In this document: positions 8,285 through 15,433 of the stretch, piece by piece
Layout of the letters: every line of letters starts with the position of its first letter
How positions within the stretch are numbered: the first letter of the stretch is position 1
Origin: CAZEBW01 sp964510205
Lineage (GTDB): Bacteria; Chloroflexota; Anaerolineae; VGOG01
DNA: 64,000 bases
Reading direction: 5' to 3'
NCBI GenBank assembly: GCA_964510205.1
Contig: CAZEBW010000006.1
Coordinates: forward strand, 1-64,000
Translations under genes and position numbers: made by a program
Notes under the pieces: model-generated
What the model was told of the DNA's origin: nothing
What the model saw: only the letters and a program-made list of their open reading frames with translations
Databases searched by the model: none

Positions 8285-8797
8285 GTACTTCTCGATGAGC
8301 GCCTCATTCAGCGGCCCGGTGTGCCGAACCTGAACCAGCCCTTGGCGATTGATGAAAAAGCTGGTCGGTATGCCTGGCACGCGGTACTTTCCTGCCACCC
8401 TACTGGTTTCATCCAACAGAATGGGAAACGTCAGGCCATGTTGCTGAGCGTAGGCTTGCACAACTTCCCGCCCTTCGCCGATGTCCACGGACAAGACGAC
8501 GAAGCCCCGCTCGCGGTACTGCTCGTAAGCCTTTTGGAGAGCGGCCCGCTCTCTACGACAATACGGTCACCAGGTGGCCCAGAAATTGAGGAGCACTGCT
8601 TGACCTCGCAGATCGCTGAGCGACACCTCCTCGCCGTTCAAATTGGTCAATGTGAAGTCGTTGGAGCGGGCCGCCGCGGATTCCGGGGGGTCATTGACCG
8701 TTTGCTCAGCGGGGTTCAGACATCCGGACAGAACCACCAGCAGAACGACCACGGTAATCATCAGCAGCCAACGCGAAGACAACCTAAACCTACTCAT
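8267..8797 (-). CDS. Selenocysteine-containing TlpA-like thiol-disulfide lipoprotein
   Basis: Read through an in-frame UGA (8567-8569), this is a 176-residue thioredoxin-fold protein. It has a lipoprotein-type signal (hydrophobic 10-24, then LSGC), a TlpA/AhpC-TSA domain (FTLTNLNGEEVSLSDLRG), and the active site WATW-U-PYCRRE with Sec77 where TlpA proteins have the first Cys of CxxC. The domain then continues normally to the cis-Pro region VPGIPTSFFI. A hairpin at the right distance (8537-8553) supports Sec insertion. It follows ccdA by 19 bases and so probably receives electrons from CcdA outside the membrane. Confidence 0.88.
8537..8553 (-). promoter_or_regulatory. Bacterial SECIS hairpin of the Sec-TlpA gene
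   Basis: GAGAGC and GCUCUC form a perfect 6-bp stem around the loop GGGCC. The loop lies 23-27 bases from the first base of the UGA, within the range of bacterial SECIS elements, and starts with GG like the other hairpins in this window. Confidence 0.75.
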
Positions 8798-8816
8798 TTG
8801 TGGCCTCTACTCCCTA

Positions 8817-9539
8817 CTACAAGTACTGCAGCAACCACTCAGGTGTAATGCGAATGAAATAGTTGTTCAGCACCGAGAACGTGCCCGTGATCAGCAAAAC
8901 CCCGACGCCGAGCATCAGCAGTCCACTGACGATCTCCACCACCCGCACGTGCTGGTTGAGCCGCTTCAGCCAGTCGCTGGCCTGCGCCAGCAGCGCCGCC
9001 GCCAGCAGGAAAGGAACAGCCAGGCCCAGGGCGTAAGTGAAAATGAATCCCATTGCCCGCGCGGGTTCTGCAAAAGCCAGGGTCATCACCGTGCCCAACA
9101 GCGGGCCGATACAGGGCGTCCAGCCTGCGGCAAAGGTCACGCCCAACAAGGTCGAGCGAGCGTAGCCCTGATTCACTCCTATCCCCACCTCCACTCGGCG
9201 AGTCGTATTGAGAAAGGGAATGGTGACCACGCCCATGGTGTGCAGGCCGAACAAAACGAGGACCGCCCCGCCGATCCGGGTGATCCAATCGGCATACTGC
9301 TGCAACGCGCCGGCCAGGAGGGTCGTGGGCAGGCCGAAGAGGATGACGAAGACCGCCGTAAAGCCCGCGACGAAGAACAAGGCGTGGCTGAAGACCTGCC
9401 AGCGATCGGATACCGAGTCGCCAGAGACACTGCTGCCCGATAGGTAACCGAGGTAGATGGGCACCAGCGGCAGCATACAGGGCGACAGAAAAGACAGCAA
9501 CCCAGCCAATAAGACGAGGGGCAAACTGATGGGGTTCAT
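8817..9539 (-). CDS. ccdA: CcdA-type thiol-disulfide transmembrane protein
   Basis: The 240-residue, six-helix membrane protein has the two cysteine motifs of CcdA/DsbD-gamma: SPCMLPLVP near residue 20 and GWTPCIGPLLG near residue 139. It carries reducing power from cytoplasmic thioredoxin to outside TlpA-like proteins. Its ATG overlaps the stop of the upstream TlpA gene (ATGA at 9536-9539). A second, selenocysteine-bearing TlpA follows 19 bases later, so CcdA appears to serve both. Confidence 0.93.
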   Translation of the reverse strand: MNPISLPLVLLAGLLSFLSPCMLPLVPIYLGYLSGSSVSGDSVSDRWQVFSHALFFVAGFTAVFVILFGLPTTLLAGALQQYADWITRIGGAVLVLFGLHTMGVVTIPFLNTTRRVEVGIGVNQGYARSTLLGVTFAAGWTPCIGPLLGTVMTLAFAEPARAMGFIFTYALGLAVPFLLAAALLAQASDWLKRLNQHVRVVEIVSGLLMLGVGVLLITGTFSVLNNYFIRITPEWLLQYL

Positions 9540-10087
9540 AACTGCAAAATCTCCTCCAGTGCGGTCCTGAGCCCGGCCTCAGTGATGGGGCCGACGTAAT
9601 GTTTCACCAGCCGCCCATCCTTGGCAATCAGGAAGGTCTCGGGCACGCCGGTGATGCCGTAGGATACGGCGATCCTACTGTAGGGATCAGGACCATTGGG
9701 ATAAGTGATGTCGAACTCCTCGATGTAAGCTGTGGCTTTGGAATCAACGTCTTTGTAGCTCACCCCGACAAACAACACCCCCCTGTCCTGGTATTCCTGC
9801 CAGACCTTCTCCAGGGCAGGCGCTTCATCGCGACAGGGCGGGCACCAACTGGCCCAGAAGTTCAATACCACCACTGAGCCGCGCCAGTCCGCCGGGGATA
9901 GCTCCCCGCCATCGAAGAGCGACAGGGTGAAATCGGGAGCCGGAGCGCCGATGCGGGAACCGGGCCGAGCCCGCAAGCCGTAGCCCAGGATGATCAGGAG
10001 GGCGACAGCCACCGCCGCGACGATCCACACCGATCTCCCTAAGCCAAGACCTTCGCCGTCCTCATGTTTGACTGTAGCGTCGACCAT
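9536..10087 (-). CDS. TlpA-family thiol-disulfide oxidoreductase (Cys form)
   Basis: The 183-residue protein has one N-terminal membrane helix (about 20-38), an AhpC/TSA-type start (APDFTLSLFDGGEL), the active site WASWCPPCRDE, and the GVPETFLI cis-Pro loop. It works outside the membrane in disulfide reduction or cytochrome c maturation. ATG 10087 is chosen because of the GGGAGATG site in front; the longer frame upstream reads through a common dispersed repeat. It is the cysteine counterpart of the Sec-TlpA two genes downstream. Confidence 0.92.
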   Translation of the reverse strand: MVDATVKHEDGEGLGLGRSVWIVAAVAVALLIILGYGLRARPGSRIGAPAPDFTLSLFDGGELSPADWRGSVVVLNFWASWCPPCRDEAPALEKVWQEYQDRGVLFVGVSYKDVDSKATAYIEEFDITYPNGPDPYSRIAVSYGITGVPETFLIAKDGRLVKHYVGPITEAGLRTALEEILQL

Positions 10088-10116
10088 AACATCTCCCTCT
10101 CTCGAACTTCCAATCC

Positions 10117-10158
10117 CTTCGACGAAGCCCGTCCTGAGCTTCTCGAAAGACTCAGGGA
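10117..10158. repeat. Dispersed CTTCGACGAAGCCC...GAGCTTCTCGAA-type repeat
   Basis: This intergenic stretch is a TTCGA-bounded imperfect palindrome (TTCGACGAAG ... CTTCTCGAA). It lies in the 77-base gap between the rhodanese and TlpA genes. Related motifs are widespread in environmental genomes. Read on the minus strand it gives the spurious peptide SFEKLRTGFVEG. Confidence 0.5.
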
Positions 10159-10164
10159 GCACGA

Positions 10165-10683
10165 TCACTCCATCGGATAGCCGGCTTGTTCCCAAGCCAC
10201 CATGCCACCCAGCAGGGCGGCTACGTTGGTCACTCCGTTTGTAGCTGCGATGAGCGCCGCACCGGCGCTCTCTTCCTCGGCCGGTCAGGTACAGTAGAAG
10301 ACCACCAGCTTGTCGGCAGGCAGTTCGGCCACGCGAGCGGCCACTTCGTCCTGGGGCATGGAGATGGCCCCGGCGATGTGCCGCCGGGTGTAAGACTCTT
10401 GTGAACGTGCATCAAAAAGCACAGCCTGACCAGCGTCCAGCTTAGCTTTGAGTTCCTCGACGTCAATGCGCGGCACGTCATCCGAGTCCGCGATGGTCGC
10501 CTCGGCCGCCGTTGAGCCAGTGTTTCCTCGCTGACCAGAGAACCAGATCACGGCCACGGCAACGAGAACAGCCACCAGAGCCAATGCAGCCGTGGGAAGC
10601 CATCTCTTCCAATCTTCTTGACGTGCCCGCCGCGAGCGCGCTGCCTTTCTGTTCTTTCTTGATTCTCTCCCTTTTCGGGCCAT
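10165..10683 (-). CDS. Selenocysteine-containing rhodanese-like membrane protein
   Basis: Read through an in-frame UGA (10285-10287), this is a 172-residue protein: a basic N-terminus, one membrane helix (about 29-47), then a rhodanese domain with DVEELKAKLDAGQ, LFDARSQESYTRRHIAGA and the active loop VVFYCT-U-PAEEESAG. Sec133 sits two residues after Cys131, in the CxC-P-E-S loop of this rhodanese subgroup. The domain ends normally with LLGGMVAWEQAGYPME. A strong hairpin with loop GGUGC follows the UGA. It probably handles sulfane sulfur or selenium and lies between the CysE fusion and TlpA/CcdA genes. Confidence 0.88.
10252..10270 (-). promoter_or_regulatory. Bacterial SECIS hairpin of the rhodanese gene
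   Basis: GAGCGCC and GGCGCUC form a perfect 7-bp stem with loop GGUGC, at 25-29 bases from the first base of UGA. The GGU start of the loop matches the well-known formate dehydrogenase SECIS type. Confidence 0.85.
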
Positions 10684-10731
10684 TGTTGCGCTCCTCTCTA
10701 CCAGACACAGTACGCTAGGGGTAGGACTCCT

Positions 10732-11703
10732 TCAGTTCACATCTGTTCGGTTGGCGAAGCGCTCCCAGCTCCAGGGCTCGTCCAGGATGGTCACCTCCAC
10801 GGTCTCCACGCCCTCCACACTCCTGGTCTTGCGCCGAACCTGCTCCATGAGATAACCAATCAGTGGGCAAGCGGGCGTGGTCAGAACCATCCGCACCTCC
10901 ACTGATCCGCCGTTCATCACCACTTCCTTGATCAGTCCCAAATCAACGACGTTGATCCCCACCTCTGGGTCAATGACCTCTTTTAGGGCCTCTCGAATTC
11001 GTGTTTCCATTCCCCCTTCACCTGTAAATGATACCACTCCTTCCTCTCTGGCGATGGGGACCATGCTCGGCACGCCCATCTCCAACTCTCGCACTCTTTC
11101 CTCCAGCTTGCTCTGCCTATCCAAAACCTCGCTGAGGGCCTTCAGCACCGGATCGGGCAACTTGCCGTGTTCCAGGTCTATCTGCGGGCCCTCTGGCTTT
11201 TTCGGTCCCGCGATCCTGGCCGGCACGCCGACCACAGTGGCGCCGGGGGGAACGGGCTTGATCACCACCGCGCCGCCGCCGATCTTGGCGCCGTCTCCCA
11301 CAGTGATGGGGCCGAGCACCGTCGCTCCCGTGCCAATCACCACGTTGTTGCCGATGGTGGGATGGCGTTTCTTCTTTTCCAGGCTTGTGCCGCCCAAGAC
11401 CACCCCCGTGTACATCAGAACGTCATCTCCGATCTCGCTGGTCTCGCCGATGACCACCCCCATGCCGTGATCAATGAAAAACCGCCGACCTATCTTGGCC
11501 CCAGGGTGGATCTCGATCCCGGTCAAAAAGCGATTCACGTGAGAGAGAAGGCGGCCCAGGAAGAGCAGCTTGCGCCGCCAAAAGAAGTGAGCTATCCGAT
11601 GCAGCCACAGAGCGTGCAGGCCGGGATAGCAGGTTAGCACCTCCCAGACGGTTTTGGCCGCCGGGTCCTTGTCGAAGACGGTCTGGATATCCTCTTTAAT
11701 CAT
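10732..11703 (-). CDS. cysE: Serine acetyltransferase fused to a DUF59/MIP18 domain
   Basis: Residues 1-180 are a serine O-acetyltransferase: the N-terminal helical part, then left-handed beta-helix hexapeptides (GIEIHPGAKIG, DHGMGVVIGE) and the C-terminal GVPARIAG. It makes O-acetylserine for cysteine synthesis. After a coiled linker (about 190-215) the last 100 residues are a DUF59 (MIP18) domain with DPEVGINVVDLGLI and a Cys in TTPACPLIGY, a family used in Fe-S cluster assembly. The fusion is unusual and links cysteine supply with cluster assembly. ATG 11703 gives the normal N-terminus; earlier codons read a tandem repeat. Confidence 0.92.
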   Translation of the reverse strand: MIKEDIQTVFDKDPAAKTVWEVLTCYPGLHALWLHRIAHFFWRRKLLFLGRLLSHVNRFLTGIEIHPGAKIGRRFFIDHGMGVVIGETSEIGDDVLMYTGVVLGGTSLEKKKRHPTIGNNVVIGTGATVLGPITVGDGAKIGGGAVVIKPVPPGATVVGVPARIAGPKKPEGPQIDLEHGKLPDPVLKALSEVLDRQSKLEERVRELEMGVPSMVPIAREEGVVSFTGEGGMETRIREALKEVIDPEVGINVVDLGLIKEVVMNGGSVEVRMVLTTPACPLIGYLMEQVRRKTRSVEGVETVEVTILDEPWSWERFANRTDVN

Positions 11704-11728
11704 CTCGAACACCCCAATTCTCCACCCC

Positions 11729-11756
11729 TCATTACTCGTTACTTGTTCCTTGTTAC
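11729..11756. repeat. Heptamer repeat between the scaffold gene and cysE
   Basis: The four units are TCATTAC, TCGTTAC, TTGTTCC and TTGTTAC. The stop codon of the upstream IscU-like gene lies inside the last unit. Confidence 0.7.
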
Positions 11757-12121
11757 TCTTTTCCCACATAGTCCTCGATGGCCTTGCGCAAAGCGCGAGG
11801 GCCTAAGTTGGAATCCAGCTTCCTTTCGGGGATTTCCCCCAGGGCTTCGAGGACAACCTCTGGCGTGATGCGCAGAGCCTCCTGGAGCGTTTTGCCCTCG
11901 GCCAGGGCGCTGGTGAGGCTGCTGGAGGCGATGGCCACGGGACAGCCCAGCGTCTTGTGCTTGACCTCGGCAATGCGGCCCTCGGATACCCGGATCCAGA
12001 AGTAGGCGAGGTCGTCTGGGCACTTTGAGCCGCCCCCGGCCTGGCCGAAGCCATCGGCGTCCTCGATGGCGCCTACGTTTCGCGGATTGGTGAAATGGTC
12101 TAACACTTTCTGACTGTACAT
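11753..12121 (-). CDS. IscU/NifU-like scaffold protein lacking the third cysteine
   Basis: The 122-residue protein aligns with IscU/NifU-N: YSQKVLDHFTNPRNVG at the start, then KCPDDLAYFWIRV and LGCPVAIASSSL, carrying the first two ligand cysteines. The third (HCS in IscU) is replaced by DSN in KLDSNLGPRAL, and the CGD motif reads CPD. It may be a variant scaffold for clusters or sulfur. ATG 12121 gives the family start. It lies between cysK and cysE in what looks like one operon. Confidence 0.85.
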   Translation of the reverse strand: MYSQKVLDHFTNPRNVGAIEDADGFGQAGGGSKCPDDLAYFWIRVSEGRIAEVKHKTLGCPVAIASSSLTSALAEGKTLQEALRITPEVVLEALGEIPERKLDSNLGPRALRKAIEDYVGKE

Positions 12122-12224
12122 AGCGTTCTCCAAGCGGGCGCCAAGGCGCCGGCAGGCAGGCGAAGCCAGCCCGCTTCCCCCACCTCGTTCAGGAGCATCT
12201 GCCGCGAGTATCGCTCCAACATCC

Positions 12225-13190
12225 CTACCCCGTTTCAAACAGCGGCGTACTCAGATACCTCTCGCCCGTATCCGGCAGGATGACCACGATGAGCTTTTCC
12301 CGGTTCTCCGGCCTGGCCGCCACCTGCAGGGCAGCATATGCCGCCGCGCCGGAGGAGATGCCAACCAACAAGCCCTCTTCCCTGGCCAGCCGAAGGGCCA
12401 TCTGGGCCGCGTCCTCGTTGGCGACCTGGACGACCTCGTCCACCAGCTCCAGCCGCAGGACGTCGGGGACGAAACCCGCGCCGATGCCCTGGATCTTGTG
12501 AGAGCCAGGCTGGCCGCCGGATAGAACGGGCGACGCGCTCGGTTCCACAGCGATGGCTCTGAAGCCGGGCTTAAGCGACTTGATCTCCTCGGCGACGCCG
12601 GTGATGGTGCCGCCGGTGCCCACGCCAGCCACAACCACATCCACCCGCCCGTCGGTATCTTCCCAGATCTCCCTGGCCGTGTTCTCGCGGTGGATGGCCG
12701 GGTTGGCCGGGTTCTTGAACTGCTGGGGGATGAAATACCTTGGATCGGCAGCGGCCATCTCCTCGGCCCTCCGCACCGCCCCCGGCATCCCCTCAGCACC
12801 CGGGGTCAGAATCAACTCCGCTCCCAGCGCCTTCAGCAAGCTCCTGCGCTCCAGGCTCATGGTATCGGGCATGGTCAGCACCAGCTTGTAGCCGCGGGCG
12901 GCGCAGACGAAAGCCAGGGCGACGCCGGTGTTGCCGCTGGTGGGCTCCAGGATGATGGTGTCTTCCCCAATGAGTCCATCGCGCTCGGCGGCGTCAATCA
13001 TGCTTACCCCGATCCTGTCCTTCACGCTGGACAGGGGGTTGAAGGACTCCAGCTTGGCCAACACCGTGGCCTCCAATCCTGCCGTGACCCTGTTCAGCTT
13101 CACCAAAGGCGTGTGGCCAACGGTTTTGGTGATGTCTTCGTAGATCCTTGCTATCGTGATCCTCCCTTCGAACTGGCGAAAAGCCCCCAA
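12225..13190 (-). CDS. cysK: Cysteine synthase (O-acetylserine sulfhydrylase)
   Basis: About 310 residues with all CysK signatures: the PLP lysine in NPLSSVKDR, PTSGNTGVALAFV, the GTGGTITGV phosphate loop and GIGAGFVPDVL. It makes cysteine from O-acetylserine and sulfide. The start is unclear. The only standard in-frame start is TTG 13190, but a strong GGGAGG lies just before ATC-ACG-ATA at about 13160-13152, so a rare start codon there is possible. It lies 59 bases downstream of the Rrf2 regulator and upstream of the scaffold and CysE-DUF59 genes. Confidence 0.93.
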   Translation of the reverse strand: MGAFRQFEGRITIARIYEDITKTVGHTPLVKLNRVTAGLEATVLAKLESFNPLSSVKDRIGVSMIDAAERDGLIGEDTIILEPTSGNTGVALAFVCAARGYKLVLTMPDTMSLERRSLLKALGAELILTPGAEGMPGAVRRAEEMAAADPRYFIPQQFKNPANPAIHRENTAREIWEDTDGRVDVVVAGVGTGGTITGVAEEIKSLKPGFRAIAVEPSASPVLSGGQPGSHKIQGIGAGFVPDVLRLELVDEVVQVANEDAAQMALRLAREEGLLVGISSGAAAYAALQVAARPENREKLIVVILPDTGERYLSTPLFETG

Positions 13191-13249
13191 AGGTTTTCAA
13201 TAGAAAGCTTGATTTCTTTTTATCGCATTTTATGTCTCAGCCGAGCAAT

Positions 13250-13690
13250 TCATTGCTCAGCCAAGGCTTCTTCAAACTCACGAGCCTGGTCGCACAAATC
13301 CTTTAGAGTAATAGAGTCCAAGACCCCTTCGATCGTTTTGGAGAGCCTCTTCCAAAGCAAATAGGTTACGCAGCTATCCGTGCGGTAGCAGGCCTCCTCT
13401 GGATTGGGACCAACACACTGCACCAAAGCAATGGGCCCCTCAACGGCGCGGATGATGTCTCCGACTCTGATCTCATCGGCCTCCCGAGCCAGGACGTACC
13501 CGCCCCCCGGCCCCTTGACGCTCTCGACGAACCCCGCCTTTTTCAATTTTGGGAACAACTGTCCGATGTAATGAGAAGAAACCTCCTGCCGCTCGGCGAT
13601 GTCTTTTCTGAGAACCGGACCCCGATCCACGTGCAGGCCCAGGTCAACCATCGCCCGCAAGGCATACCTGCCCTTGGTGGAAATCTGCAT
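13250..13690 (-). CDS. Rrf2-family (IscR/CymR-like) transcriptional regulator
   Basis: The 146-residue protein has the Rrf2 start MQISTKGRYALRAMVDL, a winged helix with recognition region SSHYIGQLFPKLKKAG and GPGGGY, and three cysteines at 92, 101 and 107 (C-x8-C-x5-C) that could hold a 2Fe-2S cluster. IscR uses three cysteines with slightly different spacing. It heads the cysteine/Fe-S gene run. A consensus promoter overlapping an IscR-like palindrome stands just upstream, so it very likely controls itself and the genes that follow. Confidence 0.92.
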   Translation of the reverse strand: MQISTKGRYALRAMVDLGLHVDRGPVLRKDIAERQEVSSHYIGQLFPKLKKAGFVESVKGPGGGYVLAREADEIRVGDIIRAVEGPIALVQCVGPNPEEACYRTDSCVTYLLWKRLSKTIEGVLDSITLKDLCDQAREFEEALAEQ

Positions 13691-13725
13691 TTCAACACCC
13701 CCCCTCGTCGAACAGCTTGGCGTAG

Positions 13726-13758
13726 ATTATAGTATAGTTGAGTAATTTTGTCAACTAT
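13726..13758 (-). promoter_or_regulatory. Consensus promoter overlapping an IscR type 1-like operator
   Basis: On the minus strand -35 TTGACA (13749-13754), 17 bp and -10 TATAAT (13726-13731) are both perfect. The inverted repeat ATAGTTGA-N9-TCAACTAT (13734-13758) covers the -35 and spacer and resembles the Fe-S IscR type 1 site. The regulator gene starts 35 bases further on, which fits autoregulation. Confidence 0.85.
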
Positions 13759-13763
13759 CTATT

Positions 13764-14582
13764 TTACTTCGGGACAAGCGGCAGGTAAACGTGAAAAGAC
13801 GGCGTGGGGGTGGGCGGAACGCTGCATCCGCCAAACCAGTCAACGAGGGCATCCATGACGAACTTTCGGTCTGCCAAGTTGGCCAAGCCCTCCAAAGGCC
13901 AGGCGAAGAAAGCCGTCCTGTAGTTACCGCTGCTGCACTTGTAGCTTGTGGAATTGGTCTGACCGGTACCTTCCCAACGGAAAGGTGAGTAGATGCCTCA
14001 ACCACTCTGTCTGACGACGTTATCAGTGTAGAGCTCGCCCGGCCAGCCGCTGGGTGGCGTTAGGTTGTAAGGACCCAAGCCACTGCCAGGGCTGTAGAGG
14101 ACACCCTCGGGGTCGGTGCGGTTCACGTCGTTGGTATAGCTGCTGATGCTCAGGCGGTTTTGGCCGAACGAGGTCAATCCCCTATCGTAGAGGTAGTCCT
14201 CGCTGATCAGCCAGAACCGGCCTTCTGCGTCGAGGTAAGCCGCCACCGCCGCTTCGTTGGCCGAGGTGAAGGTATCACTGCGGGGATAGCCGGTGAACCA
14301 GATGACGATCTGGTAGCCCATCAGGTCGTCAGCAGACGGATCGCCCTGGGCGGCTGTGTCCCAGGCGTCGTAGGTTATGTCCAATGCGTCCAGGGCCGAG
14401 GTGTAGTAAGGGCGCACATCGGGGTTGTCCTGGTCGTCGTCCACCAGAAGCACGCAAGATGAGGGTGCGCTGGCCAAAATCGTCGGCCCCTGGCCCGCTG
14501 AGGCGACAAGGCCGAGAACTAGGGCGCTGATGACGACCAAGACGAGGCCCTTGCCGCTTAGCGAGTAGATTCTGTTTGTCAT
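13764..14582 (-). CDS. Secreted protein with in-frame UGA and YLPLV-type C-terminus
   Basis: From ATG 14582 (GGAGGTGG site) the frame gives a signal peptide (hydrophobic 12-28), then a domain beginning CVLLVDDDQDNPDVRPYYTSAL with IVIWFTGYPRSD and FWLISEDYLYDRGL, known from large extracellular proteins. It meets UGA at codon 195 (13998-14000) and continues in the same frame for 77 more codons with good coding character (YRTAFFAWPLEGLANLADRK) to a Pro/Thr linker and the ending VYLPLVPK, a tail common on exported Anaerolineae proteins. The UGA is therefore either selenocysteine or a recent nonsense mutation. A hairpin follows it, but homologues have no obvious cysteine here. Confidence 0.6.
13969..13985 (-). 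other. SECIS-like hairpin after the UGA of the secreted-protein gene
   Basis: CCUUUCC and GGGAAGG pair over 7 bp (one G-U) with loop GUU at 23-25 bases from the UGA. Position fits a bacterial SECIS, but the loop lacks the GG start shared by the other five. Confidence 0.35.
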
Positions 14583-14622
14583 CGTCTTCCACCTCCTTGT
14601 ACAACACGGGCCAACGCCTTTT

Positions 14623-14973
14623 CTACAAAAGCGCCTCAAGGGCATCCCGATCCCAGCCCGTGTATTTCTCCCTTCCATTGATGATGAAAGTAGGATAGCG
14701 ACGCACCCCATGGCGCAGACTCTTGAAAAAGCCCGGCAGCGATTGAGGGTCTATGACTTTTATGGAAAGACGAGGGCCGTATCGCGCGCTCAATTCCTCC
14801 AGCCAGACCAGCAGGCGACGGCCCTCCTCCAGGAACTCGGGGGGATACTGCTGATCCACATCGTGAACCTTTTTACCAAGACCCGCTTGGTCGAAGATGC
14901 GCTCGCAGTGCATGCAATGGAAATGGGTGGTGGGCAGGAGAGCGATCACCTCCAAGGTAACTGTCTCTATCAT
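14623..14973 (-). CDS. Small thioredoxin-fold protein with a CMHC motif
   Basis: The 116-residue protein has a beta-alpha-beta start with HFHCMHCERIF (CxxC at residues 20-23), a middle helix EEGRRLLVWLEELSARYG and a C-terminal RRYPTFIINGREKYTGW with the cis-Pro typical of thioredoxin folds. It may be a cytoplasmic redox or metal-binding protein. ATG 14973 follows CGGAGG. It stands at the end of the Fe-S/sulfur gene run. I do not know a characterised homologue. Confidence 0.75.
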   Translation of the reverse strand: MIETVTLEVIALLPTTHFHCMHCERIFDQAGLGKKVHDVDQQYPPEFLEEGRRLLVWLEELSARYGPRLSIKVIDPQSLPGFFKSLRHGVRRYPTFIINGREKYTGWDRDALEALL

Positions 14974-15154
14974 CGCGCATACCTCCGTAAGCTAGACGCC
15001 GTTAAGGTGTCCGATTAAGCTCGATCCAACAGCAAGCGGGAGATCTGGAAAAAGAAAAGCAGGTTCTTCGCCACCTGAGATGACCGAACCCCCACCGTCA
15101 GAGACCTCCACGGTGAGGAATCACATCCTTTGGCCAAAAGACCTGGCTTGTAAT

Positions 15155-15424
15155 CTATCTCCGAATGCAGATGGCCCAGTCGGTGTCCGCTCCCTCGACG
15201 CCCAGCAATTCCAGCCCCAGGGCCTCGACTGCCATCGGGATTTCCTTTTTCGAGGCCGGGTGCGTGCCAACCACTTCGATCACATCACCCGGCGCAGCGC
15301 GGCGAATCGCCTTGCGCACCTCCACCAGCGGCACGGGGCAGGTCTCCCCCCGGCAATCCACGACGATGTTGGCCTCCACCGCTGGGCACTGGGCCTCCCG
15401 CGTGTCTACCTTGATGTCAACCAT
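15155..15424 (-). CDS. TusA-family sulfurtransferase
   Basis: The 89-residue protein carries the TusA/SirA signature DCRGETCPVPLVEVRKAI with the catalytic Cys in CPVP and the GDVIEVVGTHPASKKEI fold. It passes persulfide sulfur to partners in thiolation, molybdenum cofactor or sulfur oxidation pathways. It starts 9 bases after the IscU-DUF59 gene ends. Confidence 0.93.
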   Translation of the reverse strand: MVDIKVDTREAQCPAVEANIVVDCRGETCPVPLVEVRKAIRRAAPGDVIEVVGTHPASKKEIPMAVEALGLELLGVEGADTDWAICIRR

Positions 15425-15433
15425 GGTTTCACC

